A stretch of 26,700 nt of DNA from Hallerella sp963660435 (GTDB lineage Bacteria; Fibrobacterota; Fibrobacteria; Fibrobacterales; Fibrobacteraceae). Made by a program: the position numbers and the translations under genes. Positions 1-7,593 of this stretch are shown here, piece by piece. Each line of letters begins with the position of its first letter. The stretch's first letter is position 1. The DNA is taken from NCBI GenBank assembly GCA_963660435.1, contig CAVKYI010000030.1, forward strand, positions 1-26,700, written 5' to 3'. The notes under the pieces were generated by a model. The model saw only the letters and a program-made list of their open reading frames with translations, was not told where the DNA came from and made no database searches.

Positions 1-200
1 CCAAGCGTAGCATTTCCCAAAAAAGTTGTATCCTCATAAGCAGAGACATACTCCGCATTCTCGGAAATACCCTTATCGGACCCATAGGCTCCATGAACCA
101 TCAGAACGTTGCAATGTTCAAGAGACTCCATCGGTTTCGGTATGGAATATGATTCGCAAACCAGCAAAAGCACCAACAAAAGAACCGTTAACTTTTTCAT
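1..200 (-). CDS. Secreted alpha/beta-hydrolase (lipase-like), copy A, N-terminal part, runs off left edge
   Basis: The gene reads leftward from an ATG at 198-200 and leaves the window, so only about 66 residues are visible. They begin with a Sec signal peptide (MKKLTVLLLVLLLVCESYS), followed by IPKPMES and a hydrophobic strand ending in the oxyanion-type motif MVHGAYGSDKGI. This matches the start of lipase copy B (1136-3350), which has VPKPMES and MMHGALGSDKGI at the same positions, so the two are paralogs. The start codon overlaps the stop of the preceding lipoprotein reading frame (ATGA), implying translational coupling in a lipoprotein-lipase pair. Whether the gene is intact cannot be judged from here. 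The lipase role is inferred from copy B's GHSMG motif, which in copy A would lie outside the window. Confidence 0.75.
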   Translation of the reverse strand, partial: MKKLTVLLLVLLLVCESYSIPKPMESLEHCNVLMVHGAYGSDKGISENAEYVSAYEDTTFLGNATL

Positions 201-1092
201 AATTCTTTTCCCAAATCCACAATGACAATGCCATCTTTATAAAACACAAGTGTTCCTCTCCAAGTAACATCCGAACAAGTTATTTCATCATTTACAAGAG
301 AACAAATATTACCATTCAACTTAATCATATTTCCCCAACCCCCCCTATATAAAAAAGGATTGGAGAAGATATTAAAATTTTCTCATTTTTTAAAACAATA
401 CTAATTTCATTTTCTTTCTTCAGTATCACACAATACACATCTTTCCCCCATGCCCGTATATCATCACATTTCTCAATCCATTCCAAATCTTTGTCCAAAC
501 GCTTGTAAGTTAACGTCCTCTCTATCGTATCCAGAACAGCATACTGGCAGTCGTCACCACCTGTAGAAAATCCCCCCCCCCAATGCAATAAAGTTCCCTC
601 CCAACCATTGACGCATCCGATTAATTTCAAAGGTTCGCAAGCATCCATCATTTTTTCTAGACAGTTTCATTTTATGCGCAGTTTCACCCAATTTCCACAG
701 GAGATTTCATTTCCATCCCAACGCCAGAAAACGGAATCTGTCAGTTGATACCAACGATAGCCTCCGCTCTTGTTTGTTAGAGAATCACTCCAACGTGGAC
801 CATCTTCTTGCACACGGTAATTATAAACAAGCAAACGATCATGACCACATGACGACTTTTCACTGTACCCATCCCCAATTGACCATGTTTCCGTCGTTTC
901 GAGCCAGCCCCTACAGTCGTAGGCAACAAGCATTGAATCGTCTATAAAGCCAGCAATTGCCATATTCCTTCTTCCAAACCATTTAAATTCCACCTTGTCA
1001 CTGCACCCACACAGACATATCTCCACAAAAGCTCCGACAACGAGTACAAGCAGCCTAACAAACAATTTTATATTTCTTTTCACAAATTTCAT
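197..1092 (-). pseudogene. Lipoprotein, copy A, broken by three frameshifts
   Basis: Paralog of the intact 293-residue lipoprotein at 3354-4235, split over three frames. Part 1 (1092-667) starts MKFVKRN, has a lipid-anchor region with LCGCSDK, and shares the patterns GFIDDS, CGHD and VYNYR with the intact copy. The true frame then moves by one base near 698-702, giving WKLGE, which aligns with WKLGEKP. It moves again near the T6 run at 651-656, where DAC replaces DGC of the intact copy. Part 2 (651-about 360) carries LTYKRLDKDLEWI, nearly identical to the intact copy. A third shift lies between 339 and 356 (C7 and A6 runs on the plus strand). After it the frame reads WGNMIKL and ends IVIVDLGKEL at 197. 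A run of ten G (coding strand, 572-581) lies in part 2. The Shine-Dalgarno AAAGG sits only one base before the ATG. The function is unknown. Confidence 0.85.
572..581. repeat. Mononucleotide run of ten C (ten G on the coding strand)
   Basis: Ten consecutive C on the plus strand, inside the minus-strand lipoprotein copy A. They code for consecutive Gly codons after LLHW. The reading frame is in phase across the run in this assembly, since residues on both sides align with the intact paralog. The paralog at 3354-4235 has no such run at the matching place. Runs of this length are prone to slipped-strand mispairing. Confidence 0.9.
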
Positions 1093-1135
1093 TCCTTTGA
1101 GTCGATTTTAAAATTCAAAGTCAAAGATAAAAATA

Positions 1136-3350
1136 TCAACCGTACTTGCGGGGTTCGAAGTCAAACCGTCCGTCTTTCCTGACGGGGTGTTTTTCTTTTC
1201 TCAGTTCAGTCCACTCACCGCCGGAGGTCCGCCTATATACCGCGCACGCGTCGTCCGCATCCGGGGACTTCTTCACGTCGCACTCCCACGCGATTTCCTC
1301 CTGGTAGTTGAAGTTCATGCGAATTTGCCGCAGCCTGTGAGGCATCAGGTCGTCCACCACGAACGAGTACCTCTCTATCCAGCCGTCCACCGCTATCGCG
1401 GGGACCTCGTAGCGCTCCACGTGGCGGACGGGGACGGAGTTCTTCGCGAGCCTGCCGTCCGGAGTCAGACCGTCCACGCGCTCCCAGCGGTCCACCTTCA
1501 CTCCCATCTTCGACCAGTCCGACTCCGATTTGAAACGGAGAGGCGTAAGAGAGGACACTTTTTGTACTTTTTGCGTAGAAGTCAAATCGGCAGATTTCGA
1601 GAAAAGCCCCACGGCGCACTCCGCCGAGTCACGGTCGCCGAGGTAGTAGCAGTTCCGGTTCAACGAGGAGACTTCGCGCACCGCCGGCTCCATCTTCGAA
1701 AGCGTGTCCAGCGTGCGGATGTCACCCAGCAGGAGGTTCACGAACGGGCGCTCGTAGAGGAAGTTCTCGTAGACATGTACAGAATCGTTCAGCTTCCAGT
1801 CCTTGAATCTCGTATCCATCGACGAATTATGCGACTCCTTCAAATCCAAGACGCCGTTCATAAAAGCTTCAGGAACAGTGCTGACAATCGCCATTGCGGC
1901 AGATACAGGAATTCCAACCTTCAAGGCTACTCGCAACGGATAGTAATAGATGAAATTTGCCGCTTCCATGGTCGCAATGGCGACCATGGTGGTAGCATTA
2001 ATTTTCCCGTATGTCTTGTTTGACGAATAATACGCCGCATTCCGAACATCCCGTTTAACATCCACTTCAGAATTGGTCAGCATCTTGGTATGCCTGGCAA
2101 GCCCGATATCCGTTTCGACCAGGGAAGAACCCTTTCCCTGGACATTGATTCCTCCGAGAAACCCCAACAACAGACCGGTCACCGCATTCGAATAATTCAA
2201 TCCAAAGGAATCGCCGGAATCAATCTGATAAGCCACATTTGCGATAGGGACAGTCAAGGCGTCAGGAATAAAAACGCTGAGCTTGGATCTGATTCCCCTA
2301 TCCGGATCCGTAAACGTCATGCTGCGATCCATGGCAAGAAGACGGAACATAGGCAGCGAATCGGGGACGTTTTCCTTCGTTTTCAAGACATTGATATTAT
2401 CTCCCTTGTAATTTGGGTCAACATAATGGACAAGGGGGTCGTCAGCTTTGTAATTTTCCAGGAACAGCTCGATAAGCCCGCTGGATCCATAATTCAAGGT
2501 TCCCAACCCGAGAGAGGCAATAAACCCATACAGCGCCAACTGCGGAAGCGACTGCGCCTTTTGAGGCAATCGCGGTAGCGGTCGCAAAAGCTGCGGTAAG
2601 CGGAATCCAATTGCCGACGCCTTCTCCAACAAGCGACGCCAGATTATCACCATTGTCAAACTGCATGGCCAGCTGCATGTTCAGCGCGCCAGTCCCCTCG
2701 TGCGGGCTGTCGAGCGTTATCACCTTGTCCACTTCGCCATGGTAATAATCGCTGTTCTGGATCCATTCCCGAGCCACCACGCCGCCCATGCTGTGGCCGA
2801 CAAGGATGTAGCGGGACGCGAGCTGGCGGTAAAGGTCGGAATTTTGGCGGATGGAATCCAAGGCTGCTTGACCATAAATGTATTTTTTCGCAACAGAATC
2901 ATAAAAAGAAACCTTCACTTCCTGCGCTTCTTCCACCAAGGCCCGGCGCCTTCCAAATTTTCCGTCCTTGTTCCATGTCCTGTCCCCTAGTTCAACCGCA
3001 TTGTTCCTGGAACTATTTGCCGGATTGGTAAAAGAACGCCAAGAATAAAGGTAGGAGTTATGCACATTTCGCATACTGTCCGGCTCTTCAAAGACATTTT
3101 TACTAAGCCAGTATGTAAGCCTGTTTTCACTACCATACTTGCCGATATGAGCCTCGCCGCGAAAAACAGAATCCAGAGACGCCTCTAGCATCGGATTACC
3201 GAATGTCTCGGACTCGATTCCTTTATCGGAACCCAATGCGCCATGCATCATAATGACATTGTAGTTCGTCACACTTTCCATCGGCTTAGGGACGGACCAA
3301 GATTCGCAAATTAAAGTAAAAATCAAGAACAGAACAATCCGTTTTCTCAT
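1136..3350 (-). pseudogene. Secreted alpha/beta-hydrolase (lipase-like), copy B, frameshifted and C-terminally truncated
   Basis: Starts at an ATG at 3350 with a Sec signal peptide (MRKRIVLFLIFTLICESWS). The first frame, to about 2530, holds the hydrolase core: HGALGSD oxyanion region (residues 36-42), nucleophile elbow GHSMGG with Ser187, and DSPHEGT (214-220), a pattern of PGAP1/triacylglycerol-lipase-like enzymes. Between about 2520 and 2545 the coding frame shifts by one base and continues as LYGFIASLGLGTLNYG down to 1136. A joined product would be about 740 residues. A candidate catalytic His lies in KESHNS. The last residues, DFEPRKYG, are followed at once by a stop, whereas the orphan tail at 4289-5034 continues for about 140 residues from the same point. 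So this copy has lost its end as well as its frame. It lies 3 bases after the lipoprotein gene 3354-4235. The substrate is unknown. Confidence 0.8.
1140..1317 (-). repeat. 178-bp block shared with 4857-5034
   Basis: Aligns without gaps to 4857-5034 (offset 3717). By eye there are about 23 differences over 178 bases, and the last 64 bases (1254-1317) are identical. It encodes the lipase segment from FNYQEEIAWECDV to the KYG that ends copy B. Homology stops on both sides: copy B hits a stop codon just past one end, and the orphan tail has no related sequence past the other. Confidence 0.85.
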
Positions 3351-3353
3351 ACA

Positions 3354-4235
3354 TTACTCCAAATCAACTATAACTTCATCGTTTTGATAAAATTTCAATG
3401 GTTCACGCCATGTAAACATCGTATCAAGACATGATATTTTTTCGCTATCAAATTTACATATACAAGCACGAAGTTCAATCATATTACCCCAAAACAACCC
3501 CTTATTAAACACTAAAGAAGCAAAAAGCGTATCTGTTTTATTTTTTAAAATAACCCCATCCAAAGAATAATCTCTCGGTTTTGAGCAATATAGTTCATCA
3601 CCCAAAGCCCTTACATCATTACATTCCTTGATCCATTCCAAATCTTTGTCCAATCGTTTGTATGTAAGCAATTTTGCGACGGTATCCAAAGCCGCGAATT
3701 GGCAGCTATCCCCGCCAGCATTCAAAGACCTATCCCCACGGACAATAAACTTCCCGCCAAGCCACTGTTTTACCGAACTTATTTTAAATTCTTCCTTGCA
3801 ACCATCAAACATTCTTTTCAACTTCATTTCGCGAGGCTTTTCGCCTAATTTCCATAATTTGATAGACTTCGGCATATTACCGCCCCAAACAATAGAATCG
3901 GACATTTGCCCCATAAAGGTAGAATTATCGCTTATATTTCCCAAAGAATCACACCACCTTGGGGAATTCTCTTGTTTTCTGTAGTTATAAACACACAATT
4001 GCGTATGACCACATCCTGATCCAAGATCTTCGTCGGACAAGGCTAGGATAGACTCTTCGTACTTAGTCCAGCAACGGACGCTCCCAACCATAACCAACGA
4101 ATCATCCACAAAACCGACCACGCGTTTCAGACTTCTATACTCGTCCCACTCATAATAAGTCTCCCCGCACCCACACATACAACCATAAATAAAAGTAATT
4201 ATAACAATCACAAACAAATTCAGCAATTTTCTCAT
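3354..4235 (-). CDS. Lipoprotein of unknown family paired with the lipase (intact copy)
   Basis: 293 residues. The start is supported by AAGGA five bases before the ATG. The N-terminus is a basic residue pair, a hydrophobic stretch, and a Cys-rich lipid-anchor region (YGCMCGCGE), so export and lipid anchoring are likely. There are no transmembrane segments after that. The rest is polar, with spaced Trp and Cys residues and the motifs GFVDDSLVMVG, CGHTQLCVYNYR, LWKLGEKP and LTYKRLDKDLEWI. All of these recur in the broken copy at 197-1092, which shows what is conserved. Some short repeated units (WxxGxxP/S) suggest a beta-propeller-like or WD-like fold, but I cannot confirm this. It ends 3 bases before the lipase start, so the two are probably co-translated. 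The gene is AT-rich compared with thyA and later genes. No family recognised. Confidence 0.85.
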   Translation of the reverse strand: MRKLLNLFVIVIITFIYGCMCGCGETYYEWDEYRSLKRVVGFVDDSLVMVGSVRCWTKYEESILALSDEDLGSGCGHTQLCVYNYRKQENSPRWCDSLGNISDNSTFMGQMSDSIVWGGNMPKSIKLWKLGEKPREMKLKRMFDGCKEEFKISSVKQWLGGKFIVRGDRSLNAGGDSCQFAALDTVAKLLTYKRLDKDLEWIKECNDVRALGDELYCSKPRDYSLDGVILKNKTDTLFASLVFNKGLFWGNMIELRACICKFDSEKISCLDTMFTWREPLKFYQNDEVIVDLE

Positions 4236-4259
4236 TTTTATCCTTAAATCATTTTGAAT

Positions 4260-4287
4260 AATTTAGAAACTTTACAAATAAATTCAA
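4260..4287 (-). promoter_or_regulatory. Possible promoter of the lipoprotein-lipase pair
   Basis: On the minus strand TTGAAT (4282-4287) is followed after 16 bases by TAAATT (4260-4265), 24 bases upstream of the lipoprotein ATG. Both hexamers are imperfect and the region is AT-rich, so a chance match is quite possible. Confidence 0.3.
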
Positions 4288-4288
4288 G

Positions 4289-5034
4289 TCATAAATAATT
4301 TAAAACACTATATTTACCGGTTCCCCCATTAAACGGACTTGCGAACGCCCGCTCCGACGTCCTGTCGAAAATGCCCGCGCCCTTCGAATCCTCGGCATGG
4401 ACGCGCAGGAAGTAGTCCCCGTCGAAGCTCCCGCTGTCGCGCGACCCGTCCGCGGAATTGCGGCTGACCGCGCCGAGGGCCCAGTGGTACTCGCCGTCGG
4501 GGAGGGAGTCCCGCGACATCCCCGAGCGATAGACGCTGCCGCTCCCCTCGGCCCGCGCAAGCTCCATGCCGCGCATGCCCGAAAGCGCGACCGCCGAATC
4601 GCCGGAAAGCCGCCACAGGGAATCGCGCATCCCCTCGACAGAGAAGCCCTGGTAATCCAGGACACTGGCGTAAGCCTCGAAACCGGAAATCTCGTTCACA
4701 ACCACATCCCGCTTAGGCCAAACGGGGACGAGCAGGTCGTCCGTCGCCTTGAACAGGTAGTAGAACCTTTGCGTGTTCGAGAGCCCGATCTTGTTCACCG
4801 TCGAGACCGTGACCGTGTTCTGGTTGTCCTTCTGGAGCGAGAGCAGGTTGTCGTAGCCGTAATTCCGCGGTTTAAAATCGAAAGCCCCGTTCTTTCGGAC
4901 GGGGTATTTTTCTTTTCTCAGTTCAGTCCACTCCCCGCCGGATGTTCGCTTATATACTGTGCACGCGTCATCCGCATCCGGGGACTTCTTCACGTCGCAC
5001 TCCCACGCGATTTCCTCCTGGTAGTTGAAGTTCA
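4289..5034 (-). pseudogene. Orphan C-terminal tail of a lipase-like gene (copy C)
   Basis: An open frame with no proper start. It begins abruptly inside the conserved segment LNFNYQEEIAWECDV, in step with copy B, and continues past the point where copy B ends (RNYGYDNLLSLQ) for about 140 residues to a TGA at 4289. This extra part is rich in Gly, Ser, Asp and Arg (SGDSAVALSGMRGMELAR, DGDYFLRVHAEDSKG) and could be a beta-sandwich, adhesin-like or sorting domain. No signal peptide, promoter or start codon with a Shine-Dalgarno is visible, and a stop lies just upstream in frame. Its GC content is clearly higher than that of the lipoprotein beside it. I read it as the remnant of a third lipase copy, or a donor segment for recombination. 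Confidence 0.75.
4857..5034 (-). repeat. 178-bp block shared with 1140-1317
   Basis: Second copy of the conserved lipase segment. The 64 bases next to its 5034 end are identical to 1254-1317. Immediately past 5034 the similarity to copy B ends, which marks a recombination or deletion joint. Confidence 0.85.
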
Positions 5035-5294
5035 GCCGGGAATTTTTGAAATTTACCAGATTTCAGATTTGAGAATAAGAGCTAACTCTACGTTAAACTC
5101 GGCGCTCCGAACCTTGCGGCAAGGAGCGATGTCTGTCGAAATATAAGAAAAAAGGAAATGATTGTCGCTTTTTCGGCTATTTTGCCAAAAATTTCATCAA
5201 AAAACGTCAAAGCGAGCCGTTTATCCATGTAAATTCGCCCACAAAAGCCAAAGTCCGCCGATTAACGAACATCGAAAACCGCCCGCAGCCAAGC
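5035..5294. other. Non-coding gap with one small hairpin
   Basis: About 260 bases between the orphan tail and the end of thyA, AT-rich in the middle. A small hairpin (CCTTG/CAAGG, 5112-5124, with a CGCT/AGCG outer pair) is present, without a clear T-run, so it is not a convincing terminator for thyA. A 46-codon minus-strand frame (ATG near 5229) has no Shine-Dalgarno and no recognisable features. Confidence 0.5.
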
Positions 5295-6107
5295 TCACAC
5301 GGCGATCGGCGCCTTGATGGCCGGCCACGGATCGTAATTTTCCAATTCGAAGTCCTCGAAGCGGAACGCGAAAATGTCCTTGACCGCGGAATTTATCCGC
5401 ATCGTCGGGAGCGCGCGCGGCGTGCGCAAGAGCTGTTCCCTCGCCTGGTCGAAATGGTTTTTATACAAATGAAGATCCCCGAAAGTGTGTACAAATTCAC
5501 CAGGTTCGAAATCGCAGACCTGGGCGACCATCAGCGTGAGCAGCGCATACGACGCAATGTTGAACGGAACGCCCAGAAAGGAATCTGCACTGCGCTGGTA
5601 CAATTGGCAGCTGAGCTTGCGCTTGCCGCTCGCGCCGACGCCGCCCACGTAAAACTGGAAGAGGCAATGGCACGGAGGCAGCGCCATCTTATCGACATCC
5701 GCGACATTCCAGGCGCAGACGAGGTGCCGCCGCGAATCGGGATTTTTCTTCAGCCCGGTAATCAGGTTTTGAATCTGGTCGATGTGTCCGCCGTCCGGCG
5801 TGGGCCAGCTCCGCCACTGGTAACCATAGACGGGTCCGAGGTTTCCGTCCTTGTCCGCCCATTCGTCCCAAATGGTCACCTTGTTGTCGTGCAGGTAGTG
5901 GATATTCGTATCGCCTTTTAAAAACCACAGAAGTTCATGGATGATGCTCCGCAAGTGGAGCTTTTTCGTCGTGAGGCACGGAAATCCCTTCGAAAGGTCG
6001 TAGCGGTTCTGCCTGCCGAAAACGGAACGCGTGCCGGTGCCCGTGCGGTCCGAGCGATCCACGCCGTTATCCAAAATGTCCTGGAGTAAATCGAGATACT
6101 GCTGCAT
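5295..6107 (-). CDS. thyA: Thymidylate synthase
   Basis: Makes dTMP from dUMP using methylenetetrahydrofolate, in the cytoplasm. It has 270 residues, close to the 264 of E. coli ThyA. Hallmarks in order are the phosphate-binding loop DRTGTGTRS (residues 20-28), the HELLWFLKGDTN helix (57-68), IWDEWA (79-84), LGPVYGYQWR (90-99), DSRRH (124-128), the catalytic Cys146 in ALPPCHC, QLYQRSADSFLGVPFNIASY and HTFGDLHLY. The C-terminus ends in AIKAPIAV, the usual flexible end. The start at 6107 (MQQYLDLL) fits the family, although the Shine-Dalgarno is weak. It is transcribed away from the DUF4416 gene. No dihydrofolate reductase gene is next to it, though the two are often neighbours. Confidence 0.97.
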   Translation of the reverse strand: MQQYLDLLQDILDNGVDRSDRTGTGTRSVFGRQNRYDLSKGFPCLTTKKLHLRSIIHELLWFLKGDTNIHYLHDNKVTIWDEWADKDGNLGPVYGYQWRSWPTPDGGHIDQIQNLITGLKKNPDSRRHLVCAWNVADVDKMALPPCHCLFQFYVGGVGASGKRKLSCQLYQRSADSFLGVPFNIASYALLTLMVAQVCDFEPGEFVHTFGDLHLYKNHFDQAREQLLRTPRALPTMRINSAVKDIFAFRFEDFELENYDPWPAIKAPIAV

Positions 6108-6166
6108 GGGACCAATTTAGTATTTTTAGGCGCATGAATCGGCAACAGACAAGGCAGAGGTTTTGA

Positions 6167-6727
6167 ATGGGAAAGACGCACACACCGCCGCCGGTGCGGC
6201 TGGTCATGGGATTTCTCGCAAGGAGCCCCGAACTCATCGAACAGATCCGCCCGAAGCTCCGCACGCTTTACGGCGAAGAGGACGAAAGCCTTTCCGCGTT
6301 TCCGTTTCGCTTTACCAACTACTACCGGGAAGAAATCGGGGAAGCTCCCGTCCGGGCATTCGTCACCTACAGGCAACTGATTCCGCGGGAAGAAATCGTA
6401 CAAATTAAATTGCAGACAAACAAACTGGAGCTTTCGTTCGCAAGGGAATTCGGCACGGAAAATCTCCGACCCGTGAATCTCGACCCGGGCTACATGACGC
6501 TCGGGCAGTTTTTCCTCGCAACGACAAAGGACCAGAGGCAGCGCGTCTATATCCGAGACGGCATCTACGTGGAACCGACGCTCTATTTCCAAGACGGGCA
6601 TTTTCACGCATTCGAATGGACCTACCGCGATTACCAGAGCGAAGAGTACATCCACTTTCTGGAGAACGTCCGCAAGGGATTGAAAGTCCAGCTAGACGCT
6701 TTCAAGCGCGAACATTCTTCGTTTTGA
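6167..6727 (+). CDS. DUF4416 family protein
   Basis: 186 residues, soluble, no signal peptide. The pattern is that of DUF4416: an opening KTHTPPPVRLVMGFLA, an acidic YGEEDESLSAFPF, TNYYREEIGE, FVTYRQLI, REFG, NLDPGYMTLGQFFLATTKDQRQRVY, and YIRDGIYVEPTLYFQDGHF. The biochemical role of the family is not known to me. The start at 6167 is supported by AGAGG six bases upstream. It is divergent from thyA (about 60 bases between the starts) and its stop lies 2 bases from the stop of the convergent membrane-protein gene, with no visible terminator in between. Confidence 0.9.
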   Translation: MGKTHTPPPVRLVMGFLARSPELIEQIRPKLRTLYGEEDESLSAFPFRFTNYYREEIGEAPVRAFVTYRQLIPREEIVQIKLQTNKLELSFAREFGTENLRPVNLDPGYMTLGQFFLATTKDQRQRVYIRDGIYVEPTLYFQDGHFHAFEWTYRDYQSEEYIHFLENVRKGLKVQLDAFKREHSSF

Positions 6728-6729
6728 AT

Positions 6730-7593
6730 CTAAAACTTCCCCGCTTTCAAAACGAACTTCCGAAATTCCGGTGTGAGGGTCTTGCAAGCGGAATCCTTCG
6801 GCAGCCGAACGGAAGCCTTTAATTCCTTGGTAAAGATTCCCGAGACTTCCAATCCGATGCGCCACGAATTTCCGGTGGGACAGTTTTCCCAAGCTTCGGA
6901 ATTTTCCGCGACCCACGATCCGCTCCCGGACATTTTAAACACAAAGTAATCGGAACTTTCCGGTTCGTAGCCGATCTGCTTCCAGGAACCGAGCTTTTTC
7001 GTCTTCGCAAAGTAGGCTCTTTCCAGACGGTAAAAGCGGGAAGCTTCCCGTTCGAGTTGCGCGACCTTTTCCGGTGTCTTTCGGGAGGAATCCGACAGAT
7101 AAAATCCGATCGAGACAAAAAATATCACACACAAAGTAATCAAAATTCCGCAAAGGACTTTCCGGGAAATTTTTGGAAAACTTTCCACCGGTTCATTTTC
7201 CGAACATTCCTTGAAAAGATGCGCTTTTACAAGAAGCGAAGCCGCTCGCACCGGCCAAAGGAAGAACGCAAGACCCGCCAAGACAAATCCCCCGCCCAAA
7301 ATCGCCGAAACCGGAACGGACACCGAAAGCAAGGGCAAGAGCGTCTCTTTCGCGAAAAGGACTTTTTGCATCAGGAGCTTGTCCTCTTCAAACGAGTTCA
7401 GTGCGATTTTTCCGGTAAAGCTTTCGTAGCGGGTCGCCGCCATCTCGACGGTTTCCGCCGCAAAGCCATCCGCACAGAAAAGAATCACGCACAAAACAAT
7501 CCAGAAAATCCCCAAAGCAAGAAAGCCCGCTCCGAGCAGACGCCCGGTCCGCTTTTTGGAAAGCCCCTGCGAAATCGTCACATCTTCGCGCAC
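6730..7593 (-). CDS. Three-helix membrane protein with pilin-like C-terminal domain
   Basis: 287 residues if read from the GTG at 7593. An alternative GTG at 7581 would overlap the previous stop by 4 bases (GTGA) and remove only 4 residues. Hydrophobic segments lie at about 18-40, 84-112 and 146-166. The remaining 120 residues (LEREASRFYRLERAYFAKTK, GSWKQIGY, and a Cys pair in ENCPTG and SACKTL) resemble the globular part of type IV pilin-like proteins, where a post-helix segment with a GSW..IGY pattern is common. That resemblance is inferred by eye. It follows the acyltransferase fusion in the same operon with overlapping ends, so it may act in the same envelope process. Function unknown. 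Confidence 0.75.
   Translation of the reverse strand: MREDVTISQGLSKKRTGRLLGAGFLALGIFWIVLCVILFCADGFAAETVEMAATRYESFTGKIALNSFEEDKLLMQKVLFAKETLLPLLSVSVPVSAILGGGFVLAGLAFFLWPVRAASLLVKAHLFKECSENEPVESFPKISRKVLCGILITLCVIFFVSIGFYLSDSSRKTPEKVAQLEREASRFYRLERAYFAKTKKLGSWKQIGYEPESSDYFVFKMSGSGSWVAENSEAWENCPTGNSWRIGLEVSGIFTKELKASVRLPKDSACKTLTPEFRKFVLKAGKF

Noticed and set aside
325..651. Separate small gene of 108 codons
   Set aside because: It aligns with the middle of the intact lipoprotein at 3354-4235 and has no signal peptide of its own. It is a fragment of the frameshifted copy A.
1187..2023. Plus-strand open frame opposite lipase copy B
   Set aside because: Low-complexity Arg/His/Val composition with no motifs. 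The minus strand carries the homology to the other lipase copies.
1..5034. Assignment of the lipase-lipoprotein pair as a type VI secretion Tle-Tli effector-immunity pair
   Set aside because: The GHSMG motif and partner lipoprotein fit, but the lipase has a Sec signal peptide, which type VI effectors lack, and no secretion genes are nearby. Kept only as a loose analogy.
5101..5128. Small hairpin as thyA terminator or recombination site
   Set aside because: The stem is short, there is no T-run, and it lies about 170 bases past the thyA stop.
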